Shown piece by piece: positions 1 to 9,825 of a DNA stretch of 64,000 nt. A model generated the notes under the pieces. The model did no database searches and had not been told where the DNA came from. It saw nothing but the letters and a program-made list of their open reading frames with translations. Origin of the DNA: Streptomyces sp. NBC_00289 (GTDB taxonomy: Bacteria > Actinomycetota > Actinomycetes > Streptomycetales > Streptomycetaceae); assembly GCF_041435115.1 (NCBI RefSeq), contig NZ_CP108046.1, positions 1,612,001-1,676,000 of the forward strand. The letters are read 5' to 3'. The position numbers were made by a program, and so were the translations under genes. Position 1 is the first letter of the stretch. Each line of letters opens with the position of its first letter.

Positions 1-565
<565 letters not shown>

Positions 566-641
566 CGGCGAGGTGAAGGGCACCTTCCGGCCTGTCTGTG
601 AGGTGTTCTGCCGGAAGGCGCCTGCCCCGGGTGCCGGCGTC

Positions 642-1556
642 TCAGTGCCTGCCCTCCCTGCCCAGCTTCTGCTGCACCGCCCCCGCCATGGCTTCCTCAC
701 CCTTGGCGTTGGGGTGTGCCGGGGCCGCCGGGGAGGCCGGCCGCAGTGGCTCGATCCAGCGGTCGGCCGGCGGCTTGCACATGTCGTGGCCGCGGGTGGG
801 GCCGTAGGTGTCGACGTACTCGGCGCGGTTCAGCGCTGCCACCAGCCGGAGCATCAGGTTCAGCCGCTTGGTGGTGTCGCGCAGATAGGGGAAGTCCTTC
901 GCGGCGAACGGCACCGACGGATAGCAGCCGCTGCCGTCGTCGGGCAGGAGGTCGGGGTATCCGACGACCAGCACCCGGGCGTGCGGCGCCCTGGCGTGCA
1001 CGGCCCTCAGCACGCGCGTCACCTTCGGTGCCGTCTCCAGGACGGCCAGCGTCAGCCGGTCGACGCCGGAGGAGGCGTAGGAGCGCTGGCACGGGTTGCC
1101 CGCCAGGTCCTGGGAACTGAGCTGGGCGCAGGTGGCGATGATGGAGCCGAACCCGATGTCGTTGCCCCCGATCTGGAGCGTCACCAGGTCCGTGTCGCGG
1201 TCCACCGCGTCGAGTTGGGGTCCGTTGGTGCCCTGCGCCGTCCACATCTGCTCGGTCGTCGCTCCGGCGCAGCTCACGTCCCTGAGGACGACCGCTCTTC
1301 GGGTCGCCGCCAGGAGTGCGGGGTAGTTGTGGTCGGAGCGGGCGCAGTTGGCGTCCACCTGACGCGGGATGAGGGGGCCCGAGGTGTAGGAGTCCCCGAG
1401 CGCCACGTAGTCCGTGTCGCGGCCGCCGCCCGAGCCGTGGGCCGCGGCCGGTGCCGCCAGGCTCACCACGAGGGCGCAGCCACCGACCGCTGCCGCGGCC
1501 GCCCTGGCGCGACGGCGATTCCGCGCCGGTGCGACAGGATGCGTGTCACGGTTCAT
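642..1556 (-). CDS. secreted SGNH/GDSL-family lipase/esterase
   Basis: A 304-residue exported esterase of the SGNH hydrolase superfamily. After an N-terminal basic region and hydrophobic signal peptide ending near AAPAAAHG come block I (ALGDSYTSG, nucleophilic Ser), block III (QIGGNDIGF) and the C-terminal AHPNAKGEEAMA block V with the catalytic His. Six cysteines (NCARS, DVSCAG, ATCAQ, NPCQRS, SGCYP, HDMCKPP) suit the three-disulfide fold of Streptomyces extracellular lipases such as that of S. rimosus. The start is the ATG at 1554-1556, because it places the signal peptide correctly. The gene is divergent from the methyltransferase at 1817. The substrate (acyl esters or lipids) cannot be read from sequence. 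Confidence 0.9.
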   Translation of the reverse strand: MNRDTHPVAPARNRRRARAAAAAVGGCALVVSLAAPAAAHGSGGGRDTDYVALGDSYTSGPLIPRQVDANCARSDHNYPALLAATRRAVVLRDVSCAGATTEQMWTAQGTNGPQLDAVDRDTDLVTLQIGGNDIGFGSIIATCAQLSSQDLAGNPCQRSYASSGVDRLTLAVLETAPKVTRVLRAVHARAPHARVLVVGYPDLLPDDGSGCYPSVPFAAKDFPYLRDTTKRLNLMLRLVAALNRAEYVDTYGPTRGHDMCKPPADRWIEPLRPASPAAPAHPNAKGEEAMAGAVQQKLGREGRH

Positions 1557-1816
1557 GTAGGGCCTCCCCCTGGTCGGACCGCACGACGGGGCGAAGACCG
1601 CACGCGGTCCTTCCCCCTTCAACCTGGCTTGTATACCGGCGGGTACGGCCCGTGGGCCAGAGGCGGGAGGCAACGAATACGGACGACCGGAGCGTCTGCG
1701 GTGAAACACCGCGACTCGACCCACCGGATACCTGAACTGGTGTACGCGCGCGTGCCGTTGGGACGTACGTTGTGCGGTGAACACTTCACGACTCGGCTGA
1801 AAGACGGACGCCTGCC

Positions 1817-2632
1817 ATGACCGACCCCGCAACGACGCCCGCACCAGAGGCGCACCCGAAGATCGACACGTCGGTGCCGCACTCGGCCCGGATCTGGAAC
1901 TACTGGCTCGGCGGCAAGGACAACTACCCCGTCGACGAGGCGGCCGGCGACGCGTACACCGCCGTCTTCCCCGGCATCGTCACCATCGCCCGCAGCAGCC
2001 GGGCCTTCCTGCGGCGCAACATCACCCACCTGGTCACCGAGGCGGGCATCAGGCAGTTCCTGGACATCGGCACGGGCCTGCCGACAGCCGACAACACCCA
2101 CGAGGTCGCCCAGCGGATCGCCCCCGAGGCGCGGATCGTCTACGTCGACAACGACCCCATGGTCCTGGCACACGCCCGCGCCCTGCTCTACTCCACCCCG
2201 GAGGGAGCGACCGCCTACGTCGACGCCGACGTGCTGGACCCGGACCGTATTCTGGCGTCCGCCGCGCAGACGCTGGACTTCGGCCGCCCCACCGCCCTGA
2301 TCCTCAGCAACATCCTGGGGCACATCGGCGACTACGACCAGGCACGCTCGATCGTCACCCACCTGATGGAAGCCCTGCCGTCCGGCAGCTACCTCTCCAT
2401 CAACGACGGCTCACGGGGCGTCGACCCGGTCTTCGAACAGGCCCAGGACGCCTACAACGAGAGCGGCGCGGTCCCCTACAACCTGCGCACCGTCGACCAG
2501 ATCACCGCGTTCTTCGACGGTCTGGAGCTTCTGGAGCCGGGAGTCGTCTCCGTTCCCCTCTGGCGTCCGGACCCCGCCGCCCCGCCCGCGGACCAGATAG
2601 GCGAGCACGGCGGCCTCGCCCGCAAGCCCTGA
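1817..2632 (+). CDS. DUF574 (Methyltransf_19) SAM-dependent methyltransferase
   Basis: A 271-residue cytoplasmic protein of the DUF574 family, which is greatly expanded in Streptomyces. The signature SARIWNYWLGGKDNYPVDE sits near residues 24-42. A Rossmann motif I LDIGTGLPTADNTHEVA and the acidic VYVDNDPMVL that contacts SAM follow. Family structures support a SAM-binding fold, but the methyl acceptor is unknown for nearly all members. No RBS stronger than GAAAGACGG precedes the ATG. The gene stands alone between divergent and convergent neighbours. Confidence 0.9.
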   Translation: MTDPATTPAPEAHPKIDTSVPHSARIWNYWLGGKDNYPVDEAAGDAYTAVFPGIVTIARSSRAFLRRNITHLVTEAGIRQFLDIGTGLPTADNTHEVAQRIAPEARIVYVDNDPMVLAHARALLYSTPEGATAYVDADVLDPDRILASAAQTLDFGRPTALILSNILGHIGDYDQARSIVTHLMEALPSGSYLSINDGSRGVDPVFEQAQDAYNESGAVPYNLRTVDQITAFFDGLELLEPGVVSVPLWRPDPAAPPADQIGEHGGLARKP

Positions 2633-2644
2633 CCCTCCCCGTGC

Positions 2645-2679
2645 GCGAGGCGGCCGTCCCGTCACGACGACCGCCTCGC
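2645..2679. terminator. inverted repeat, likely bidirectional terminator
   Basis: The arms GCGAGGCGG (2645-2653) and CCGCCTCGC (2671-2679) are separated by 17 bases that contain a further short pairing. They lie between the convergent methyltransferase and DUF4177 genes. There is no T-run, as is common in Streptomyces. Confidence 0.5.
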
Positions 2680-2736
2680 ACAACGGCGCGGAAACCTCCG
2701 GCCGGGCTCGCGTGCGATCACCCGGCCACGCCATGA

Positions 2737-2952
2737 TCAGCCGCGCGGACGCTCGAAGGTCAGCAGGAGACCCTCGACGGCTCCGGGGCCGACGCGGCCC
2801 TTGACGTCGGCGGAGGTGATCGCCTTCAGGGCCCAGCCGTCCTCCGCGTGCTTGTTCAGGACCTTCTCCAGCTTGTCGCTGTCCAGTGCGTCGCCGATCA
2901 GGGACTCCCTGAAGCTGACGACCTTGTACTCGTACGTGTACGGGTTGCTCAT
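2737..2952 (-). CDS. DUF4177 small protein
   Basis: A 71-residue cytoplasmic protein starting MSNPYTYEYKVV. The order is YEYKVVSF, a helix KLEKVLNKHAEDGWALKAI, and a final strand LLLTFERP. This is the standard DUF4177 layout, in which the EDGW turn is diagnostic. The function of the family is unknown. A longer reading upstream to 3015 exists, but the ATG at 2950-2952 (GAAGGCTTCGCATC upstream) fits family length. Confidence 0.8.
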   Translation of the reverse strand: MSNPYTYEYKVVSFRESLIGDALDSDKLEKVLNKHAEDGWALKAITSADVKGRVGPGAVEGLLLTFERPRG

Positions 2953-3186
2953 GATGCGAAGCCTTCCTTCGGCCGCTGGGGCCAGGGTGGTGTGGTACCG
3001 GCTGGTCACAGCCAATCACCCATGGGTCCGCCGGGGCCCGGCGACCCTGGCGCCGCGCCGCGTCGGCGGCTGCCGTGGCACCTCCCCGGCGGCCGGCTGC
3101 CGTGTCATCCGGGCCGCCGCGCGTGATCGTCGTACGGTGGGTCGGGCGTAGGGGCATGCGCACGACGGCGGACCCATGGTGGCGTG

Positions 3187-3822
3187 ATGTGTTGGAGTGC
3201 GACGGCCGACCTCGTGGCGGGCACAGGTGTCGCGGCCCTCGGGGTGGCCTGTGTGGCGCGGGTGCGCAGGGTCCGGGACCTCCCCCTGGCGGCGCTGCCG
3301 TTGCTGCTGGGGGCGCATCAGATCATCGAGTCGGTGCTCTGGGACTCGGGCGGCGGCAGCGGACCCGCCACCGTCGTGTGGGCCGTCATCGCGCTGCCGC
3401 TGCTCGCGGTGTGGGTCCCGGCCGGGGTGATGTGTGCCGCTCCCCGGTACGCCCGGCGCCGTCTGCTGCTGCCCCTCGCCCCCGGAGCCGTGACGGCCGC
3501 GGTGCTCGCCCACGCCCTTGCCACCGGGCCGGCGACGGCCGAGATCCGTGGCCGCACGGTGGGCTACGTACTCGACCTTCCCCACGCGCCCCTGCTCGTC
3601 GCCGGCTATCTCCTGGCCACCGTCGGCTCGTTGCTGCTGTCCGCCGACCGGTGGCTGCTGGTGCTGGGGGTGCTGGCCGGAGCGGGCGCGGTGGGCTGCT
3701 GGGCGCTGTGGCGGCTGGAGTTCGTCTCCACCTGGTGTGCGTTCGCGGCGATGTGCTCCGTGGTGCTGCTCGGGTGGGCGCGGGCGCGCCCGGCCGCTCC
3801 TTCGGCGCCCTCGCCCGGGTAA
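3187..3822 (+). CDS. multi-pass integral membrane protein (DUF6629-like)
   Basis: A 211-residue membrane protein beginning MCWSATADLVAG. Seven hydrophobic segments cover nearly its whole length. The opening MCWS-A-x-AD and the GAHQIIESVLW segment are shared by a family of unknown actinobacterial membrane proteins, often filed as DUF6629. There are no charged catalytic motifs. A GTG one codon upstream (3184) could also serve as the start. The gene is monocistronic as far as can be seen. Confidence 0.7.
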   Translation: MCWSATADLVAGTGVAALGVACVARVRRVRDLPLAALPLLLGAHQIIESVLWDSGGGSGPATVVWAVIALPLLAVWVPAGVMCAAPRYARRRLLLPLAPGAVTAAVLAHALATGPATAEIRGRTVGYVLDLPHAPLLVAGYLLATVGSLLLSADRWLLVLGVLAGAGAVGCWALWRLEFVSTWCAFAAMCSVVLLGWARARPAAPSAPSPG

Positions 3823-4075
3823 CGTCTCCCGGCCGCAACGACAACGCGAAACGCTTCGACGGGCGGAGCCCACAGAACACTCGGGTGCCCTTTCGCAACA
3901 GCGGCAACTCGGCCAACGCCCGAGGTCAGGGGCGGCGCAGGGCCGCCACCAGGAAGTTCGGCGGAAGACCCTGCGGACTGTCCGACACCCGCATAGCGTG
4001 CGGTGACCCGAACCGCTCCCCCACGTTCTCGCGGTCCCCGTTCCTCGGGCCCCTGCCTCGCTAGGAGATTCTGGG

Positions 4076-4546
4076 ATGTCCTACGACAGCTCCGAGTTAT
4101 ACCCGGCTCGACGCCGGCACGGACGGCACTCCTCCCCCGCACCCGCACCGGCACCGGCACCGGCACCCGCCCCGGTTCTCCGAACGCCGGGCTCGGCAGC
4201 CGGTCACCCGTGGCCGGGCGGGCACCGGCCCCGCTCGTGGACCGGACAGCACCGCCATCTGCGTCTCCTGCGCCGCGCCTGCCGCTGGCAGCGGCGCGTC
4301 GCCACCCTCGCGGCCCTCGGCTACTTCGCCGTCTTCCTGACACTCACCGTCGAAGTCCCGTCCGTCATGACCCGCCCCGCACCGGGCGGCCTTCCCACCG
4401 GACTGGTGCTCGCCCTGCTGCAACTCCCCGTCACCTGGCTGGCCGTCGTCGTCTACGAGTACGCGGCACGACGGTACGTCGACCCCCTCGCCCGCCGGGT
4501 GAGCCGGCAGTATCCGGCCGACCGGAACAGCGAGCCGCGGTCGTGA
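4076..4546 (+). CDS. DUF485 membrane protein, partner of the downstream symporter
   Basis: A 156-residue protein. The cytoplasmic N-terminus carries a run of alternating Ala-Pro (about residues 21-34, encoded by a CCGGCA-type hexamer repeat). Two membrane helices follow (about 81-100 and 112-132), then a short basic tail. DUF485 proteins such as E. coli YjcH are encoded just before sodium:solute symporters of the ActP type. Here too, the TGA overlaps the GTG of the symporter by 4 bases (GTGA), so the two are translationally coupled. AGGAGA precedes the ATG. The role of the small subunit is not established in the family. Confidence 0.75.
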   Translation: MSYDSSELYPARRRHGRHSSPAPAPAPAPAPAPVLRTPGSAAGHPWPGGHRPRSWTGQHRHLRLLRRACRWQRRVATLAALGYFAVFLTLTVEVPSVMTRPAPGGLPTGLVLALLQLPVTWLAVVVYEYAARRYVDPLARRVSRQYPADRNSEPRS

Positions 4547-6156
4547 CGGACTTCGGCGGCACCGCGCAGTCCTGGTCCCTCGTGGCCTTCTGCAGTGTCG
4601 TGACGGTCACGCTCCTGCTGTGCGTGCTGACCGGCCCCGACCGCGACGACATCGACGAGTTCTACACCGGGTACCGGTCACTGTCGCCCCTGCGCAACGG
4701 CCTGGCCGTCGCCGGCGACTACATCTCCGCCGCCACCGTGCTGACCATCGGCGGGGTCATCGCGCTGTGCGGCTACGACGGCGTCGTCCTCGCCCTGAGC
4801 ACCCTGCTGTCCCTGCTGCTGCTCATGTTCCTGCTGGCCGAACCCCTGCACAACACGGGCCGCTTCACCATGGGCGACGCACTCGGCCGGCGCCTGCCCG
4901 GGCGCGCGGTCCGCATCACCGCCTGTGTGGTCACCATTCTGTCGCTTGTACCGATGATGGTCGTCCAACTCGCGGGCGTGGGTCAGCTGTTGGCCTACAT
5001 TCTGGGCTTCTCCGACAGCGCCATGAAGACCGGCTGCGTCGTCGGCGCGGGCACACTGATGATCAGTTACGCGGCCCTCGGGGGCATGCGAGGCACCGCC
5101 CTGATCCAGATCCTCAAGACGGTGATGCTGCTGGGCTCGGGGCTCGTCATCGCCGTACTCATCCTGCACACCTTCGGCTGGAGCCCCCGGACGATGTTCC
5201 ACGCCGCCGCGGACCGCAGCGGGTCCGGCCAGGGCTACCTGCGCTACGGCCTGCAGTTCGCCGGCGGACCCCATCCCGCGCTCGACATGGTCAGCACGCA
5301 GTGCGCGATCGTGCTGGGCGGCGCCTGCCTGCCGCACGTCACCATGCGGATGTACACCGCGGGCAGCGCGCGCCAGGTGCGCCGCGCGATGTCCTGGGCG
5401 GTCTCCTCCGTCGCGTTGTTCGTCCTCGTGATCACCGTCGTCGGCGTCGGCGCGATGGCGCTCATCGGCAAAGCCGGCATCGCCGCCGCCGACCCGCGCG
5501 GCAACACCGCCTACCTGCTGGGTTCCCGGGCGGCGTTCGGTCCGCACCTGTCCCGCCCGGAGGGCCTGCTGTTCACCACGGTCACGACGGCGATCTTCCT
5601 CACCCTGCTGGCATCGGTGGCCAGTATGACGCTGGCCTGCGCCAACTCGCTGGCGCACGATGTCGCCGCCTCCCGGCGCACGCACATGCCGCCGCTGCGC
5701 GAGATGGCGCTGGCCCGCGCGTCCGCCCTGGCCGTGGGGGCGCCGGTGATCCTGCTGGCCGTGCTGGCCCAGCACCGCAGCCTGCAGCCGCTCGCCACCC
5801 TGTCGTTCTGTCTGGGCGCCTCCGCCATCGCCCCCGCGCTCGTCTACGGCCTCTTCTGGCGGCGCTTCACGCGCGCCGGGCTGCTGTGCACGCTCATCGG
5901 CGGTTCCCTCAGCGTCCTCGTCCTGATGACCGGCACCAACCTGGTGTCCGGGTCGCCCCTCGCCGCGTTCCCCGACGCCGACTTCAACTGGTTCCCGTTC
6001 ACCACGACCGCACTGGTCTCGGTGCCGCTCGGCTTCTTCTTCGGCTGGTTCGGCACCCTGCTGTGCGGACGGCGGGCGACCGAGCGGGAACGGGGGCGCT
6101 ACGAGACGATCGAGCACCTGCTTCTCGCCGGTCCGCCGCGGCGCAGGGCCGGATGA
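4543..6156 (+). CDS. sodium:solute symporter, ActP-like (monocarboxylate/acetate type)
   Basis: A 537-residue transporter with about 13 predicted membrane helices, expected to take up a small carboxylate with Na+ or H+. FYTGYRSLSPLRNGLAVAGDYISAAT near the N-terminus matches the SSS/ActP signature, where the GDYxSAA segment lies in the sodium-site region. LPHVTMRMYTA and the cytoplasmic loop after it are typical of the acetate permease branch. The GTG at 4543 is chosen because it overlaps the DUF485 stop and removes an unrelated Pro/Arg-rich extension. Substrate specificity is inferred from the family and the DUF485 neighbour only. Confidence 0.85.
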   Translation: MTDFGGTAQSWSLVAFCSVVTVTLLLCVLTGPDRDDIDEFYTGYRSLSPLRNGLAVAGDYISAATVLTIGGVIALCGYDGVVLALSTLLSLLLLMFLLAEPLHNTGRFTMGDALGRRLPGRAVRITACVVTILSLVPMMVVQLAGVGQLLAYILGFSDSAMKTGCVVGAGTLMISYAALGGMRGTALIQILKTVMLLGSGLVIAVLILHTFGWSPRTMFHAAADRSGSGQGYLRYGLQFAGGPHPALDMVSTQCAIVLGGACLPHVTMRMYTAGSARQVRRAMSWAVSSVALFVLVITVVGVGAMALIGKAGIAAADPRGNTAYLLGSRAAFGPHLSRPEGLLFTTVTTAIFLTLLASVASMTLACANSLAHDVAASRRTHMPPLREMALARASALAVGAPVILLAVLAQHRSLQPLATLSFCLGASAIAPALVYGLFWRRFTRAGLLCTLIGGSLSVLVLMTGTNLVSGSPLAAFPDADFNWFPFTTTALVSVPLGFFFGWFGTLLCGRRATERERGRYETIEHLLLAGPPRRRAG

Positions 6157-6371
6157 GCCGGGCGCACACCGCCGGCCGATCCCGACGGTCGTGGGCCCGC
6201 CGCCGACAGGTGAGGCAGGTCAGGCGGGTGAGGCAAGTAAGCGGAATGAGAACCTTCCACTAATCCGAGGTGAATTACTTCCGTCTGCCAGATGCACAAC
6301 CATTCGCGTCCCGGTTACGTCGAACTGAACAACGACGGCGTCCGCCGTATGCAACTCCGGGGGGCTTGCCG

Positions 6372-8513
6372 ATGATGATCCGCTGGTTGTGCGACGCGCT
6401 GCGGGTGCGGGGAAAGTTCGACCTGCTGCTGGTGTTCCTGTTCGGCGCCGGCTTCGCGGCGCTGCCGGTGTTCGCGCTGACACCGTCCCTGTGGGGGTTC
6501 GCCGCGGCCTCGGCGGTGAGCTACGCCGCGGACGAGGCGTTGCACCACCGGGCCCCCACGTTCGTCCGCCGACTGTCGATGCTGCAGGTCGACCGCACGA
6601 TGCGGTTCGCCGTCAGGACACTGATGCTGCTCGCCCTCGCCCAGCGGATGGACGCGCCGCGTGCGGTGCTGGCCGTCGGACTGGCCCTCTTCTGCGCCCA
6701 CTTCGCCATGGTGATGCTGTACTCGGCCGTGCATCACGCCATCCGCCGGCGGCGGACACTGCCCGTGCTCGTACGCAATCTCGACATGAGCGAGGCGGGC
6801 ATCCCGCAGCGCCCGCCCACGCTTCTCTACCGGCGTCATCTGCGCAAGATGCTCCATCTCGACCTGCCGGCGCACGCCGGGCTGCTCGCCGCGCTGGCGA
6901 GCGGAGCGTGGTACCCGGCGTACCTCGGCTACGCGCTGACCGGCGGACTGGCCGTGGGGGCGGTGCTGGCGCTGCTGCTGCAGTTGGGCAGGGCCCGCCG
7001 GATGCCGCGGCGGGAGGAAGTGATCTCCGAGGTCAACCGGCAGCTGGCCGGACACCGGCCCGAGGTGGCGCTGTACTTCAGCTTCGCCGCGGTCTCACGG
7101 GACTTCATGTACCAGGTCAACATGTGGATCGAGACGCTGGAGCAGCTCGACCGGCGACCGCTGATCATCCTCCGGGAGCACCCCTCGTTCCAGAACCTGA
7201 GCCGCACCTCGGTCCCCGTCCTCTGCGTGCCCAAGGCAGACGACCTGGCCGAGCTGGAACTGCCCGACGTCCGGGTCGTCCTCTATCCCGGCAACGCCGG
7301 CAAGAACGTGCACATGCTGCGCGTCGCCGAGGCCAAGCACGTCTTCATCGGCCACGGCGACAGCGACAAGCTCGCCAGCAGCAACCGTGTCAGCAAGGTG
7401 TACGACGAGATATGGGTGGCCGGCCGGGCCGGCCGGGACCGCTACCAGCGCGTGCGGCACGCCATCAGCGACGAGGCGATCGTCGAGGTGGGCCGCCCCC
7501 AACTGTCCCCGATCCGCCTGCACGAGGACCACACGCCGGGCCCGCTGCCCGTCGTCCTGTACGCCCCCACCTGGGAGGGCTGGAGCGACGACGACTGCCA
7601 CACCTCCCTGATCCCGATGGGCGTGACCCTGGTGGAGAAGCTCCTCGCGGAGAACGTACGGGTCGTCTACAAGCCGCATCCGCTCACCGGCAAACGCTCC
7701 AAGGAGGCGGCCGCCGCCGACCGGGCCATCCGGGCGCTGCTGAGCGCCGACAACGAACAGCGCGACGCCGAGCGGGCGGAAGCCGCCGTCGAAGCCGCCA
7801 GGCCGCGGCTGAAGGAGATCCAGGCCCGGCTCGACGAACTGGCCGGGCGGCACGGGGGCGACCTCGTCCAGCAGACCGGTGACGCGCGGGTCCCCGACCC
7901 CGGGAACGCCGCCGAGTGGCGGGAACTGCACGCCGAATGGCACGAGCTCTTCCGGGAGAGCCGGGGGCCGGTCCGGCACAGCGTCATCCTCAAGCAACTG
8001 CCCACGCTGTACGAGTGCTTCAACCAGGCGGACGTCCTCATCAGCGACGTGTCCTCGGTGGTCGCCGACTTCGTGGCCGGCCTCAAGCCGTACGTCCTGA
8101 CCAACGCCCAGGATCTGCCCGACGAGGACTTCCGCGCCGCCTACACCACCGCCGGCGGCGCCTATCTGCTGGACCGTGACTGCACCCGGCTGCCCGAGAT
8201 CCTGCGGTCGGTCCGCGAGCCGCGCCACGACCCGATGGCCGCGCGGCGCCGCACCCTCAAGGAGTACGTCCTGGGCCCGGACAGCCCCACCTCCATGACC
8301 CGGTTCAACGCCGCCGTCGAGGCCCTGGCCGCCAAGGCCGAGGCCGAGAGGGCAGAGAACGAGACGGCCGCGACCGACGGCGCCCGACCCCGGGACCTGG
8401 TGTTCCCGCAGCAGCGGACCGACTCGTCCGGCCCGGCGGAGCATGCGGACGACCCGGCTCCCGGGCCCGGCTCCGCCCGGTCCGACCGACCGGTCCCGGC
8501 GGCCAACGCCTGA
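6372..8513 (+). CDS. CDP-glycerol glycerophosphotransferase-like protein (TagF/Glyphos_transf)
   Basis: A 713-residue protein. The first 240 residues hold several membrane helices. The C-terminal half, about residues 240-670, is a Glyphos_transf (PF04464) domain: FIGHGDSDKLASSNRVSKVYDEIWVAG, VLYAPTWEGW, VVYKPHPLTG and the signature QADVLISDVSSVVADF. TagF-type enzymes polymerise or prime glycerol-phosphate chains of teichoic acids on the cytoplasmic face of the membrane. A helical charged insert (about 455-540) separates the two glycosyltransferase-like halves. GGGGG lies 9 bases before the ATG pair at 6372. The Pro/Asp-rich tail is probably disordered. No tag/tar gene is adjacent. Confidence 0.8.
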   Translation: MMIRWLCDALRVRGKFDLLLVFLFGAGFAALPVFALTPSLWGFAAASAVSYAADEALHHRAPTFVRRLSMLQVDRTMRFAVRTLMLLALAQRMDAPRAVLAVGLALFCAHFAMVMLYSAVHHAIRRRRTLPVLVRNLDMSEAGIPQRPPTLLYRRHLRKMLHLDLPAHAGLLAALASGAWYPAYLGYALTGGLAVGAVLALLLQLGRARRMPRREEVISEVNRQLAGHRPEVALYFSFAAVSRDFMYQVNMWIETLEQLDRRPLIILREHPSFQNLSRTSVPVLCVPKADDLAELELPDVRVVLYPGNAGKNVHMLRVAEAKHVFIGHGDSDKLASSNRVSKVYDEIWVAGRAGRDRYQRVRHAISDEAIVEVGRPQLSPIRLHEDHTPGPLPVVLYAPTWEGWSDDDCHTSLIPMGVTLVEKLLAENVRVVYKPHPLTGKRSKEAAAADRAIRALLSADNEQRDAERAEAAVEAARPRLKEIQARLDELAGRHGGDLVQQTGDARVPDPGNAAEWRELHAEWHELFRESRGPVRHSVILKQLPTLYECFNQADVLISDVSSVVADFVAGLKPYVLTNAQDLPDEDFRAAYTTAGGAYLLDRDCTRLPEILRSVREPRHDPMAARRRTLKEYVLGPDSPTSMTRFNAAVEALAAKAEAERAENETAATDGARPRDLVFPQQRTDSSGPAEHADDPAPGPGSARSDRPVPAANA

Positions 8514-8549
8514 CCGGTCAACCCGGCCCGCGAAGGCCGCCCCCGCACG

Positions 8550-8585
8550 GACGAGCGGGCCCGGAAACCTCCGGGCCCGCTCGTC
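8550..8585. terminator. strong bidirectional terminator hairpin
   Basis: Perfect 16-bp arms (8550-8565 and 8570-8585, core GAGCGGGCCCGG) surround an AACC tetraloop. The hairpin is placed exactly between the convergent glycerophosphotransferase gene and the last P450 gene of the conservon. Confidence 0.9.
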
Positions 8586-8601
8586 ATGGTGACGGCACCG
8601 G

Positions 8602-9825
8602 TCAGGTCAGCTTGACCGGCAGTTCGAAGAGGTCGTTCTGGGTCACCACCGGCTTGTTGCTCAGGCCCGACGCCGGGACCGCGAGGTCCAGTTCCGGGAA
8701 GCGGGCGTACAGCGCGGGCAGTGCCACGCCCGCCTCCAGGCGGGACAGCGCCGCTCCCGGGCACACGTGCGGGCCGTGGCCGAAGGAGATGTGACGGGTC
8801 CGGGTCTCACGGGTGATGTCGAAGTCACCGGCCGTAGGGCCGTGCGCCTGCTCGTCGCGGCCTATCGCGCCGTACGACACGATGAGCGCGTCCCCCGCCG
8901 GAATCACCTTGTCGCCGACGGGTACGTCCTCGGTCGCGAACCGGATCAGGACGTGCGAGGTCGGCGTCGACCAGCGCAGCGTCTCCTCGACCACCGCCGA
9001 CCAGTCCACCGCGCCGGACAGGACCCGGTCCCGCTGGCCGGGGTGGGTGGAGAGGTTCACGACGGCGTTGACGATCAGGGAGATGGTGGTCTCGTGGCCG
9101 GCCGCGACCATCAGCTGCAGCGTGGAGACGATCTCCTCGTCGGTGAGGCGGTCGCCGTCCTCGGAGGCGAGGATGAGCGCGCTCGTCAGGTCGTCACCGG
9201 GCTCCGCCCGCTTCGCCGCGACGGTCTCACCCATGATGCCGGCCAGCTCCACGAGAGTGGCGATCACCTCCTGCGGCGGGGTCTGGGTCGAGAAGAACCT
9301 CTCGAACAGCACCTTGAGCCGGGGCAGCCGGGCTTCGTCGATGCCCATGAGGTCCGCCACCACGAACATGGGCAGCGGGTAGGCGAAGGCCGCCTTGAGG
9401 TCGACGACCTGGCCGTCCGTGGGCAGCCCGTCCAGCAGTTGCTCGGTGAGGTCGCTGATGCGGGCGCGCATCGCCTCCACCCGGCGCGGGGTGAGGGCCT
9501 GGGCCACCAGGGTGCGCATCCGGCGGTGGTCGGCGCCGTCCACGGTGAGCATCGAACGGCCCGGGTTGGCCAGGCCGATCAGCGGCCAGTCCGGCGGTAT
9601 CTCCCCGCGCTGCCAGGCACCCCACACGTTGATGTCCTTGACCAGCCGCGGGTCGGTGAGCAGCGCCTTGGCCTCGGCGTGGTGGGTGACGGCCCACACG
9701 GGGACACCGCCGGGCAGCTCGACCGCCGCGAGCGGTCCCGCCGTACGCAGCTTCGCGCTCTCGCCGTCCAGGTCGGTGACGAACGGATCCAGCGCGATCC
9801 GCGGTGCTTCGGTGCCGGACGTCAT
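8602..9825 (-). CDS. cytochrome P450, CYP154-like, last gene of the conservon
   Basis: A 407-residue soluble bacterial P450 with all standard motifs: oxygen-binding I-helix AGHETT (242-247), K-helix ETLR (E281-R284) and heme loop FGHGPHVCPG with Cys355 as axial ligand. The N-terminus, with LDPFVTDLDGES and DPRLVKDINVWGAW, is very like CYP154 enzymes, some of which hydroxylate macrolides or steroids. Its ATG overlaps the TGA of the preceding P450 (ATGA), completing a chain of coupled genes from cvnA. In other Streptomyces conservons CYP154 and CYP157 also occur side by side. The natural substrate is unknown. The CYP154 assignment is from recognition, not alignment. Confidence 0.9.
   Translation of the reverse strand: MTSGTEAPRIALDPFVTDLDGESAKLRTAGPLAAVELPGGVPVWAVTHHAEAKALLTDPRLVKDINVWGAWQRGEIPPDWPLIGLANPGRSMLTVDGADHRRMRTLVAQALTPRRVEAMRARISDLTEQLLDGLPTDGQVVDLKAAFAYPLPMFVVADLMGIDEARLPRLKVLFERFFSTQTPPQEVIATLVELAGIMGETVAAKRAEPGDDLTSALILASEDGDRLTDEEIVSTLQLMVAAGHETTISLIVNAVVNLSTHPGQRDRVLSGAVDWSAVVEETLRWSTPTSHVLIRFATEDVPVGDKVIPAGDALIVSYGAIGRDEQAHGPTAGDFDITRETRTRHISFGHGPHVCPGAALSRLEAGVALPALYARFPELDLAVPASGLSNKPVVTQNDLFELPVKLT

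Noticed and set aside
4003..4542. A 180-residue N-terminal extension of the symporter
   Set aside because: Pro/Arg-rich shadow of the DUF485 gene. The GTG at 4543 overlaps the upstream stop and begins the conserved protein.
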